DNA from: Gryganskiella cystojenkinii
Lineage: Eukaryota > Mortierellomycota > Mortierellomycetes > Mortierellales > Mortierellaceae
Length of the DNA stretch: 30,242 bases
Assembly: GCA_015852425.1 (NCBI GenBank)
Contig: JAAAIG010000468.1
Span: 1 to 30,242 of the forward strand
Direction: 5' to 3'
Shown piece by piece: positions 10,556-20,663 of the stretch; positions within the stretch are counted from its first letter, which is position 1, and every line of letters begins with the position of its first letter. The translations under genes and the position numbers were made by a program. The notes under the pieces were generated by a model. It was not told the DNA's origin. It made no database searches and saw only the letters and a program-made list of their open reading frames with translations.

Positions 10556-11099
10556 CCGTTCCCTGGTTGGTGGACCTGACGGGTGAGCTCGCCAGGTCGG
10601 ACGACCGTCCGTTAATTTTATCGAGAGCTCGAGCACGCATGCTCTTGATAGTGTCCGTGCTGTCGTCTGCTTCGTGGTGTTGTTGATGGGAAGTTGAGAG
10701 AAAGAGTCCAGAAGAGGAAGCAGAGGGTGAGGAAGCTGAAACAAAAGACGAAGATTGTTTTTGGTGTTGTGTCGATAGGGATGAGGAATGCGATGAGGAC
10801 GGGACGAGAAGGGGCCTTGTCCTAGTCCTGTAAGGGAGAGATTGTTGAAGCTGAGACTCTGTCAGGGTCAAGGGGTTGTTATTGTTGGTGTTATTGTTAA
10901 AAGTGCTGCCGCCTCCGAGGGTTTGGCCCAGGGCCCGGTCGAGATCTTGTTGGTGTTGGTGGTTGTTGTTGTTGTAATAGTCTTCATCCTCTTCCTCCTC
11001 GGATATGGCCGAGGAATAATAATCGTTTTCTGAGGTATGAGTTGAGGAGAGATAGCGCCAGTCGAGCTCAGATTCCTCCGTGGTGGCGCCGCCGTCCAT
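7653..11099 (-). CDS. Large disordered Ser/Gln/Asn-rich protein, unknown function
   Basis: A single uninterrupted frame of 1148 residues, so the coding character is certain although I do not recognise the protein. The N-terminus is acidic (SEEEEDEDYY, about 32-41). Basic Ser/Thr-rich segments follow, with an Asn run near 185-192. A short predicted coiled coil lies at about 348-366 (SELKALKARVQELEMERM). The only clearly folded segment is at about 475-558 (VVLLKDAFRTFEKLAASLYG and helices after it), just before an 11-Gln run. The remainder is rich in Ser-Pro and Arg-x-x-Ser sites, as in cytoskeletal, polarity or signalling scaffolds. The start at 11099 is the first ATG after the pyrimidine-rich promoter. 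A scaffold role is only a guess. Confidence 0.8.
9393..9422 (-). repeat. CAA/CAG repeat coding poly-Gln
   Basis: A near-perfect (CAA)n run on the minus strand encodes about 11 consecutive Gln in the 1148-residue protein, just after its only folded-looking segment. It is likely length-variable between strains. Confidence 0.8.
10523..10550 (-). repeat. AAC repeat coding poly-Asn
   Basis: A perfect (AAC)n run on the minus strand encodes the Asn run near residue 185 of the same protein. Confidence 0.8.
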
Positions 11100-11879
11100 C
11101 TCGAGAGGAGGGGATGGAAAAGGTGATTCGAGTTGATTAGAGTCGAGTCGAGTTGGGAGGGGAAGGGGTGGATTGATGGACTGATTTGATTGATTCCCTA
11201 ACTGCAGTTTTCAGAAGGATTTCAAAAAGAGACGCGGGTGTTAGAGCGGTGGCAGGAACAAACAAAAAAAGAGAGACTGCAGATAACTGCAGGGTAGGGT
11301 GACCCTGGAGAACCAAGCAGCGACCCAAAAGGGTCTTTGCTTTGGAAAGAACAATAGAGTTGAGACAATGAATGAATGAGAACATCCTTCTCTCTTTATT
11401 CATGCACTTGGTCAGTCTCATGCTCTGAAGGAATCAGAGAGCTTGGGTCTGAAGTGGGAAGAGGAGAAAAAGAGTATCGTCTATAATTACCTGACAAAAG
11501 TAACAGTGTGCGTGTTTGGAATGTAATATTATGCCCTTATGCAGTCGAGTCGTTGGAAGAGAGAGAGAGCGTAGCAGGGAAGAAAAGGAAGGAAGGAGGA
11601 AGGAGGGCAGAGTCGACAGGAAAAAGAGATTAGAAAATGTAAATCGTATTGAAGGAACAACGAGTCGATGATTCTTTTGTTCAGTTTCGTGTCTCGGGGT
11701 CTCTCATTATTCTCTCTCTCTCTTCCTCTCCACATTATTTTCCTCTCTTTCCACACTCACTCTCTTCCATTGTTACACCTTTATTGCTCCCTTTACCTCA
11801 CCACTCTACCCTCACCTCCCAACACAAACACACACTTACACAGAGAGTCATTCAAATACCCTCACCCCTTCTCACCAAA
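11100..11879. promoter_or_regulatory. Bidirectional promoter between 1148-residue gene and ArfGAP gene
   Basis: Two strand-asymmetric tracts face away from each other. Bases 11540-11615 are purine-rich on plus, so pyrimidine-rich for the minus-strand gene. Bases 11697-11830 are pyrimidine-rich on plus and lead to the ArfGAP ATG at 11880. No clear TATA box is seen. The long distance from the first tract to 11099 suggests a 5' leader of about 450 bases for the large protein. Confidence 0.5.
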
Positions 11880-14666
11880 ATGTCGGACCGGAAACTACCC
11901 ATGGACAAGAGCGAGCGCATCCTCAACGAGCTCCTCAAGATTCCCGTCAACACCATTTGCTGCGACTGCGGTGCTGCCAGTATGTCACTATCTCTTTACT
12001 TTTCTTAACAACACGAGTAGAGTGGGTTGGATAGTAGTCAACAACAACCACAACAACAACAACCTTGACAATACTACCTTCTCTGTTGTCCTTCAATCAA
12101 CAACGATAACGATAGCAACAACCAATAACTGCATCCATTCATTACGTCGCATAATATCAAAGGAAAGATTGAGTGAGTGTTAATAACACAGACTTTGTCA
12201 CTTTCTGATATAGATCCCAAATGGGCTTCGTTCTCGCTCGGCTGTTTCCTCTGCGTCCGTTGCTGCAGTGTCCACAGAAAGATGGGTACCCACATCTCCA
12301 AGGTCAAGTCGACATCTCTCGATTCTTGGACACAGGAGGACATCGACGTAAGCGACCCGACACAACTAATGGATACTGATGGTTTTGCAGATCAAACAGA
12401 GTGGAATAACCGACATTTTTTTTTTCCGTCTGTCGTTTGTCTGGGCAATTAGACCATGAAAAACTGGGGCAATGGCAAGGTCAACGCGATGTATATGCCT
12501 CATCCCGAGAAACACCCCCCGCCCACGAGCATGGAAGGCAGTGCCATGGAGCAATATATCCGATCCAAATACGAACGCAAGGAGTTTATGGAAGGTGGTG
12601 GTGGTGGCAGTGGCAACTCTTATCAGGTAAGAAGGACGCAGCCGCTGTTCGCTAGAAAACAAAGCCACGTTTGCAACACTCTGGACCTTTCGTTTCCTTT
12701 CTTTTTGGAAAGGAAAGAAGAATTAAAAAAAGCCAAGGCTCGAATCTCCACCAAAAGGTCTCACATTCAGTCACTCAGCCACGAACACGACGACACGACA
12801 CGACACGAAAGAAAACCGAATCTGGAACTCTGGAACTCCAAACCTCTTCGTTCATTTTCCGCCTACAGATTTTGAACAGTTGTCGCTCTTCCGATGGGCT
12901 TTTTTTTTTTTGTATTTGTTGTCGACTCAACACCTTCTTGCTTTTCTGTTCACATGCTCACTTTGTACTCACCTGCGCCCTCCCTTCGTTGTATTTCAAT
13001 TGTTTTATTTTCCTCTGTTTCCCAACAACAACAAGTCGTCTTCCCGGTCCGCATACGGAAACACATTCTCAGGGGGACATGGCAACAGTCGATCCAACAA
13101 TGATGTCGTATCGACCAACGCCTATACAACCCAGATGAAGGCCCTCCGTGCCATGGGCTTTACAGATAACGCCAAGAACCTTCAGGTCCTTCAGTCGACA
13201 GACGGCGATGTCCCCAACGCGATCGAGATCTTATGCCGCATCGGTCAGGGTCCAGCCACTGCCACCGCCAACATGACCCGATCCAACACGACCAATCAGA
13301 CCAACAATAGGACCCCAGCCCGTACAAATACGACGGCCAACAACAACTCGAGTTCAGATCCCAAAGAAAAGATTCTCTGGAGCATGGGATTCCATGATTC
13401 GGCTTTGAACAAGGAAGCGTTGCGACGTGCTGGCGGAAACCCGGAGGTTGCAGCGGGCATCCTGATCGATGACAAGGACAAGCTGGCCAAGGCTGTCCGA
13501 GAAAAGGGAGGATCGTCTTCACCACTCCCCAGCAAATTGGATCCACCAGGCAGCAACAACAACAGAAACACGCAAGCCGATAATTTGTTGTTGGACCTCT
13601 CGGATGATACCAATAACAACAACAATAACAACAATAACAACCAGCAGCAGTTGATGCAGCAACAGCTCATGTTACAGCAACAGCAGATGCAACAGATGCA
13701 GATGCAAAATGCCTTTGGAAACAATAATAACGCTGGCATGGATCAGTTTGGTATGTTTTGAACTTTTTCGCATACGCTAAGAGACTTTTCAATTGGGTCA
13801 TGAACGTATCTGCTTCGATTCAAAACTAAACATTGTCGCAATGTTTTCTCCGCGTAATAGGTCAAAATCAGAACCAGCTTCAGTCGATTCTGGACAAGAA
13901 CGCCAGTATCTTAGCCCTTTACAACAACAACGAACAGAACAATGCCTTTGGTCTCCAACAGCAGCAACAACCAGTCGGTGGTGGCAATATGAACGAGATG
14001 TGGGCGATGAACAACAATAACAATAATAACAACAACATGGCGATGAGCAACGCTTTCGGACTCCAGCAGCAATCAAGTATGGCCACTGGGATGAACAACA
14101 ACAATAACATGTTTGGTGCTGCCAACAACAATAACATGTTCGGGAACAACAACGCCAATGGCATGATGGGCATGAACTCTGGTATGGGTACCATGACGAC
14201 GATGCAACAACAGCATAACCCCTTTGGTGCCATGTCCGCAGTCTCACAACAGTCCTCTGGTGGCAACTTTTCGACGCCAACCTCGGGTTTCAACAATGCG
14301 TTTGGTAACCTGGGCAACAGCAACAATAATAACAATAATAACAGCAACGCATTTGCGGGTCTTGGGACCATGAGCACAGGGTCACCGATGGTCTCGAACA
14401 GCAACATTTTTGGAACACCGAGCAACAATAACAACATGTTTGCAAGCGGCAACACTGGCATGGGCGGAATGGGTAACAACAACAACAACAACAACGGCGG
14501 ATTCGGGACCATGAACGGCATGAACGGCATGAATGGCATGAGCAACAATAATAACAACTTCAACGCCGCTTTCGGGGGCATGAACCCCAACCAGGGTAAC
14601 CAGAACAACCCTTGGGGACAAAACAACAATAACAATAACAATAACAATAACAACAGCTTTTTCTAA
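11880..14666 (+). CDS. ArfGAP with tandem UBA domains and Asn-rich tail (Gts1/Ucp3-like), five exons
   Basis: Exons 11880-11979, 12214-12347, 12453-12626, 13036-13750 and 13861-14666 join in frame to 642 residues. The N-terminal ArfGAP zinc finger has C27-x2-C30-x16-C47-x2-C50, with the arginine finger R55 in SVHRKMG, and ends near residue 120. It should stimulate GTP hydrolysis on Arf in vesicle traffic. A Gly-rich linker precedes two UBA-like domains (about 169-206 and 245-283), each with the MGF loop, for ubiquitin binding. From about 320 on the protein is Gln/Asn/Met/Gly-rich with repeated 'NAFG' and one NPFG, which could bind EH domains. Yeast Gts1 has ArfGAP, one UBA and a Gln-rich end, and fission-yeast Ucp3 is similar; two UBAs is less usual. 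Intron 3 (409 bases) is long for this window. Confidence 0.93.
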
Positions 14667-14708
14667 AAAAAAAAAAAAAAATGGTCAGAGTAACGCCGGC
14701 GTGCTGAC

Positions 14709-14714
14709 AATAAA
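14709..14714 (+). terminator. Polyadenylation signal of the ArfGAP gene
   Basis: AATAAA, 43 bases after the stop codon and 17-A run that end the ArfGAP gene. The convergent nitrilase gene stops at 14784, so the two transcripts probably end close together or overlap. Confidence 0.5.
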
Positions 14715-14783
14715 GAAATAGGCTGGATATAGTTCTTTTATACACAAAACTCTCTGAGATCTGTTGACAGTGGACAAAGAGGA

Positions 14784-16083
14784 TCATACAGGGATCTTGG
14801 AAAAGATGTCGTGACGACGATGGTTCAATACTGGCATCTCGACTCGGATGCGTGCCAGTGATACTAAATCGACATTGGCAACGGCTATGCCTTCTTCTTG
14901 TCCGTCGAGTTGTGCCACGACCTTGCCCCATGGATCGACAATCTAAAAGTCGTTTGAGAGATATATTAACAAGGTTGTTATACGACTACGCCATCAATTG
15001 CTGTTGTCAACGTTTTTCTTCCAGGAGCAAAGTTAGCAACAACGTCCGTAGGATCAAAAAGTTTACCATGGCATGTCCGTAACTGGACCGTTTCTCTGAA
15101 TGCTGTCCTACTTGTGCGGCCGCGACGACATATGATTGAGTCTCAATGGCTCTACTTCGAAGGAGTACCTCTACATACACAGTATAAAGCAGAACGTGGT
15201 CAGCATGGCTTGTTGCCCGTAACAAAGTTACTTCCATAGGGCTACTTCGTCGCCTTTTCTTACCCCAATGCGCCTCTCCAGTCTTGATCGTGAAAGCGGA
15301 GGGGTAGGTCAAGATCTCGGCCCCCCTGTGTCTCAGCTCCAGGCTCAACTCAGGGAACCGGAGGTCGTAACAGATACTCAGACCGATTTTCCCGACTGGT
15401 GATTGCACGGGTGATACAATCTTGTCTCCCGCGGCCGTGTTGCGAGATTCTATCAATTGGGGGCCATTTTTGATATCGACATCAAAGAGATGGATTTTGC
15501 GATAGGATTCCACGATGGATCCTTGATCGTTGATGAGGACATGAGTATTGTAAAGTCGTCCAGGGAAGGGACTCTATTATGCGTGTTTGATGAAAAGAGA
15601 ATTAGTAGCAGACTTTGTCCTTATAGATAAAGCGTGGTGTATTTTTTGGAGGGGGGATAGGAGGAGGTCCTACCTTCTCATGAATCCCGACTGAGCACCA
15701 GATGTTGTGCTGTTTGGCTGCGGAGCAAATCCCCACTAGGAACGGACCTGCTGTCTCCAAAGGGTGAGAAAGCGTCAGGGCCTCTTCACTTGGGTTCCCG
15801 ATGAAATCTGATGCCTCGGGAAAGAAAACGACCTAGAGTTTCCACCATGTCGTCATATATTTCAAAGGCGAGAAAATATGATCAACCTTTCGGCCACTGA
15901 TTTTTTTTTTTCTTCATTTTTCCGTTGAAACGATCGGAGGACTTTTTTCCCTTGACGCTTGCGCTACTTTACCTTGGCAGCTTCTTGCGAGGCTTTGGCA
16001 ATGAGTCCGATACACTTTGTGAGGTTGGCGGTGACAGACTGTCCACCACAAAACTGAGCAACGGCGATTCTCATGGGTTGCAT
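14784..16083 (-). CDS. NIT1: Deaminated-glutathione amidase (NIT1-type nitrilase family), five exons
   Basis: Exons 16083-15973, 15832-15674, 15573-15264, 15170-15067 and 14942-14784 join in frame to 280 residues, the normal length. It belongs to the carbon-nitrogen hydrolase fold, cytosolic or mitochondrial. It repairs a side product of transaminases by hydrolysing deaminated glutathione to 2-oxoglutarate and cysteinylglycine. The catalytic triad is complete: E43 (FFPEAS), K116 (YRKIHLFDVD) and C158 (GLSICYDLRFPELS). The segments AEILTYPSAF, SRAIETQSYVVAAAQ and EKRSSYGHAM, and the end MPVLNHRR, match the NIT1 rather than the NIT2 (omega-amidase) branch as I remember them. Baker's yeast calls this protein Nit2. 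The first ATG at 16083 is chosen; an in-frame ATG three codons later is equally possible. Confidence 0.92.
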
Positions 16084-16941
16084 TCCCTTGAAATGAATAA
16101 ATGAGAATGGACGTGAATTAAATGTAATGTCAAAAAAATAAAAATAAAAAATGGTTGGGTTCAATCGACTTTGTTGAATTTTGAGAACAGGAGACTTTCA
16201 GGACGTGATCTGTCTTACTCCGCAAATCGCGTCAAATCGACACATTTTTTTTTATTTATCTTTTGGGTCGTCCTGGAGGCTGGAGCTTTATTATCACCAA
16301 TACCAAAACCCTCTCCTGATGCCGCTGTTGTCGTTTCTTGGATAATGGGACCACCGCCGTCGCCACCAGAAATAAAAAATATTTAGTATTAGTCGTGAGA
16401 GCTCCTGCGATTTTCAGGATGTCGATTCTCCACCCTCACTCTGGAATATCCCAAGGTGGTCGTGTCGTCTCGACTACATTCAGATATGTTACCAATAAAA
16501 ATGAGGAGCGAGGGAGCGGACAGGAGCTTAAAGGTACAGAAGATGAAGAATTTTTAAGAAACGAATGTGTACACAAAGAGATCAGAAAAAGAGACAAGGA
16601 ATGAACAACATCCAACTATATATAAGTTATGAAAAAGGAAGCGAGTATCAATATAGAAAAAGGCTTGTAGCCTGTGTATTCCTTGCACATTTGTTTGCTG
16701 CCACTTCCCAATCATGATCGTCACAAGTACAGGAGCGCCGACATCTACAGCAGCGCCGACCGCCTGCCAAGACCTGAACTTGACGGAGTTGATCGAGTTA
16801 GAATGGTTCCCCTCCATCGACACTGAACATTTGTGCATCTAAAAACGTTGCACCTTTCAACTTCCAGTGATAGCGTGTCTTTAAACCCAGGGTTAGCAAG
16901 CGATGATAGTCACCGCACGGCATTTATTTCACTCCCTTCAT
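16084..16941. other. Intergenic; nitrilase promoter and 3' flank of the gene ending at 16942
   Basis: No gene is supported. A plus-strand frame of 43 codons (16713-16844, containing NLTELIELEWFPSIDTE) looks slightly protein-like but has no upstream context. A TATATATAA element lies at about 16616-16624 with no clear gene to serve. Confidence 0.35.
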
Positions 16942-19612
16942 CTATGCATTTCCTTGGGTTCTTTCGTAGTTTCTTGGTGGGGTCAGCAACATGTCCAATT
17001 CAAGACTTGAATCGTAGACTGCTTGTGCGTCTCCGGGACCAAGAATCATCAGCCCTGCCATGGGGTTCGGTAATGGCACCTTGGAACGAACAAAACAAAA
17101 AGAAGAGAATTGACAACCTTCCAAGTCAACATGGTCTTGAAAACTCCTGCTCAGTAGAGACGCCGTCCGTCGGTTGACGTTCATACAACGTTTTAGAGAT
17201 AAGTTGAAAGTCTTGAAATGTCCACCGAAAGTCCCAAGAGTGATTTGTTCATGCTCTCGTTGCTGATTCGGCTCCAGCCGCCACTGCTGCTGCTCCTGAT
17301 CTTTTCTTTCGTTTGAGAAATTGGCACTTCTTACGAAAGTCTGGCAGAGATTTGAGTATGCCTCCAAAAATTTGTCGTCGACACTATACACTTGCAACTG
17401 GGAACCGGGGACAACGTTCGAAAAGACTGCGACGGAGGAATGTAGGCCACGAGGATATTGCTTTTGATGTAGTCTTTCATGCTCATACGTTGATTCCTTG
17501 GAGAACTTTTGATGTGCTTGCGAATCACCGCTCACACCTAATGAAGCAGAAATTTGAAGGATTCGGAACAGGCGATGACAAAGTGTATGGGTCTGAACAA
17601 CCTTCACTGCCACGGGAAAGTTCAGGGGCTGACAGACCAAGGATAACATGGACAGCCGAGGGGACTGTTCCAAAAGCACCTGAAGCTTTTTCTCGTCCAA
17701 ATTTGGATTGCAGAATGAATCGATATGGACCTCTCTAAGTGGCGTCGGCTTGGCTATGAATGCCGAGGATCGGGAAAAGAACCCATCACACCTTGTGAAC
17801 CGAACACTCACCGTTTTGGTATTCATCAGGATTTGAACCAGGGGGTCGCCTCGTTTCCCGCGATTGAACGTGTCAGTAGTAGGCCCTGTCGAATTCTTGC
17901 AATCCAGACTCAGCTTGGATACGTTGACAGCCTGAAGAGAATCTCGGAGCAACTTGAGGTCGCTGTAAGTCGTGTTCCAGTCCAGAGTCAGGTCCAGCTC
18001 TTGGACATTACGAGCTCTGATCAATAGACCATAGAACTCTTTGGCAGATGATGAGGACTTGAGAGAGACCTTGACAGTGCCCATATGCTCGTCGTATTGG
18101 CCGTTGTTCAAATGAACGTTATCCGCAAACGCCTTGAGAGCCATCGCATTATAGTTTTCCCTGTAGTGATCCAAGCACACCCATTTGACATGACCCTCAG
18201 TGGTCGTAATCCGGTACAGGTTTCCGAGCACCATTGCTTCATCGCTTCCTTTGAGAAAAGAAGCCACTTGTCGCAACTCCGCTCCCTCCAGTGCTTGGAC
18301 TTGATCCGCGTAATCAAGGCCGTTAATCGGATTACTCGTGGTGGTATGTACCTGATGCCGTAACCGCTCCAAGTACTGGATTGCCGAGTCGACTTGGGGT
18401 TCCAGGTTGTTGCTCTCTAGCGCACTCCCGATGTTGTCGTGAATAAGATCTAGCTTGTCCCCTAACCTAAGATGGGCCAAGGGAGGACAGACATAGCCTG
18501 CGACCGAGACACCGTGCTTGATCATCCTCAGCATACCGAGAATATAGGGTCCATACTTTCGGAAAAACTCGGTGGGTCGTTCAAGATCATAGCCTTCATG
18601 CTTCGCCATATGGATGTGGTGAGGGACGTTCAGGCTGCCTGTCGAGGACGAGGATGCTTTTGTATGCTCACCACAGTCGAAACTTTTCAGTGAACGGGCT
18701 CAGCACGTCCAACCTTGATTTTTCTTGCCGTAAGACAATGAAGAGTCTCGGGATCGGGTACTCGAGCAATTCGTACGTCTGGGTGAGGATGGCTCTGATT
18801 CCATGTTGGATGGCGATAAGTCGTTCGTTGGCTTGACGCTGAAGATCCAGCATGGTGGCCATCATCTGTCGCATCTCCTCTTGGAGGTCCCTGTGCTCGC
18901 CCAGTTCGTTTTGCAGGACCGTAAAGTATTGTCGAAATTCGGCTTTCATAGAGTCGGCCCGGGTCAACTGCCCTTTACTGACCGAGTCCAGGAACGATTC
19001 GTAAAGCTGGGTCGAGATCATGAGCGATGATCTAGTACTGGAGGACAGTCCCTCGAGGTTCGGTTTCCTACGAATTCTGGGAGAGTTCATGTTGATGCTG
19101 CTGTTGATGGCGGACGGTTGTGGTTGGATTTCGGTGTAGAGATTCTCAAGTGGTCCTGCGTGGCCGCGCTCAGGATCTGCTGTAGTGGCAGCGGCGATCG
19201 CGGCGGTATTGGTACAGATAGTAGAAGTGGTTCTTGCGTTGGTCGCGGTGTTTTCCCGGTCGTAAACATCCAGTACGACACCTGGATGGTAAGCTATCCT
19301 GTAAGGCGATATCCTATGATCAAGAAACCATAGCATAAATAAATGTCATCATTCGCGGTCATCATTCAAACGGGACATGCAGGACAACAAGCAGATGTAT
19401 GGAGACGAATCTTACTCTTCAAAATTCTCGTCGAGCATAAAAAAGACATGTTTGAGTCCATGACGGACAAATTTTGGTCGGTCAAAGACGGCCTCGATTT
19501 GCTTCCAGAGGACGATATGACTGTCAGTTCTGATATCCCAGAGGGCCTCGATCTCGATAATGGATCCATCAGAAGATGAACGCAAGGACTGCTTAAAACC
19601 AGAAGAGGTCAT
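16942..19612 (-). CDS. Large coiled-coil/repeat protein of a Mortierella-type expanded family, frame broken near 18675
   Basis: Exon 1 is 19612-19416 and exon 2 starts at 19313 (phase-2 join, NFEE-ISPYRIAYHPGVVLD). Exon 2 is open to a TGA at 18670-18668, then continues in another frame from TGT at 18675 (CGEHTKASSS...) to the stop at 16942. Combined length is about 860 residues. Domains: an N-terminal module (IEIEALWDIRTDSHIVLW), a coiled coil (about 175-245), the segment YELLEYPIPRLFIVL, then after the break AKHEGYDLERPTEFFRKYGP, a helical region with EGHVKWVCLDHYREN, and leucine-rich repeat-like sequence to the end. From memory this order occurs in many paralogues of Mortierella-like fungi; function unknown. 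A purine-rich tract (minus-strand pyrimidine) at 19675-19705 suggests an intact promoter. Either a recent pseudogene or a sequence error; no intron of acceptable length bridges the break. Confidence 0.7.
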
Positions 19613-20215
19613 GGATCTGCAATGGTTGTTTCCTGGCCGTTAGTGGAGTTGGGACGGGACGGGGAGAATATGATGCGAAAACAGGAAAGAGAAAGAAAGG
19701 AAGAAAGTAAAAAAAAAAGGTGAGCGCACACAGAAAGAATAAAAAACAGAGAGCAAATCTTCAAGGACTCTGTGTGAAGAAGAAGGTTCCTCGTTGATCA
19801 AAAATGTTTTTGTGGAGGGTAATATTTTTCTTACTTTTGTGAAGGGCAGATAGGATCCCCTCTCCTGTGTTTTCGATATGAATCCTTCCTCGCCTTGCAT
19901 TAACCCTCTACTTCACATTGCAATCACAAGCGTTAGTTGGTCATTTTCAAGTCGACTCTGACTCAACAATGCCCGCGACAGCTGCCGCTGCGACAAGACT
20001 CTGCCCTGGATACTTTTCTTTTGATTCCTTTTCTTTCCCAGGCACAGTAAGTCTTGACACACCGAGCACCCCTCTCCCTTTTTTTATTCATCGACACTCA
20101 AATATCATACCAAACTCTCCGCTCATCCAATACCGCTTGATCCCTACAGAAAACTCTAAGGAGTAACAGCTGGTGTTTCGCTTGAACAGTCGACATCCCA
20201 AGAAAAATAGTTGGA
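19613..20215. promoter_or_regulatory. Promoter region of the 19612-16942 gene; remainder empty
   Basis: Bases 19675-19760 are purine-rich on plus, so they form a sense-strand pyrimidine tract for the minus-strand gene starting at 19612. Beyond it a plus-strand mini-frame (19969-20046, donor GTAAGT at 20047, acceptor CAG at 20147-20149) could be a spliced leader or chance. No other gene is seen. Confidence 0.35.
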
Positions 20216-20485
20216 TCATGTCTCCTCAGTCGCCAAAGACAAGCGAGCCGTCAATGCGGAGATAACAACCGCATACTCTCGTCGTCTTATTCTAAGAAGG
20301 TCGTGGATCGCTCGCTTATTCCTTTCCTTTGTGTGCCTAGGTCGGGAAATATCTTCCTGTGGATCAAGAGTCACAGCGGTCACTGTTCCCAGATTGAAAT
20401 ATAGCCTAAGTACAAGTAAAAGGATGGCGAAGACGAAGAGAACGGGAACAAAGAGCAGCCGCTGGATAGACTCACAAGGGAGCAT
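20216..20485 (-). CDS. Possible small single-pass membrane protein (89 residues)
   Basis: An uninterrupted minus-strand frame with one strong hydrophobic helix (LLFVPVLFVFAILLLVLRLYF, about residues 10-30) followed by a basic, soluble tail with RPRHTKERNKR. This resembles a type II or tail-first single-pass protein. There is no recognisable family, no pyrimidine promoter, and it lies 178 bases downstream of OGG1 on the same strand. It may equally be a chance frame in the OGG1 3' flank. Confidence 0.2.
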   Translation of the reverse strand: MLPCESIQRLLFVPVLFVFAILLLVLRLYFNLGTVTAVTLDPQEDISRPRHTKERNKRAIHDLLRIRRREYAVVISALTARLSLATEET

Positions 20486-20663
20486 TTTAACACAAGGAAG
20501 ATATCCGCACGCTTTAGCGTGTCAAGCAACCTCGAATCACCATTGGGTCAAAAATTCAGAATGCAACGAACGGTTGCTCGTTCGTTTCCGCGAAGCAACC
20601 AACACTACAGAAATTGCTGGCTGAGACTGAGCCTGATCAAATCCATATCTCAGAGTCGATACT

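Noticed and set aside
13919..14653. 244-codon minus-strand frame opposite the ArfGAP tail
   Set aside because: It is the antisense shadow of Asn/Met codons (poly-Leu with Met/Pro) and the sense strand is clearly coding.
19969..20185. Plus-strand mini-gene of 37 codons with good splice signals
   Set aside because: It has no homology cue, is very short, and the donor and acceptor could be chance. It is kept only as a note in the promoter entry.
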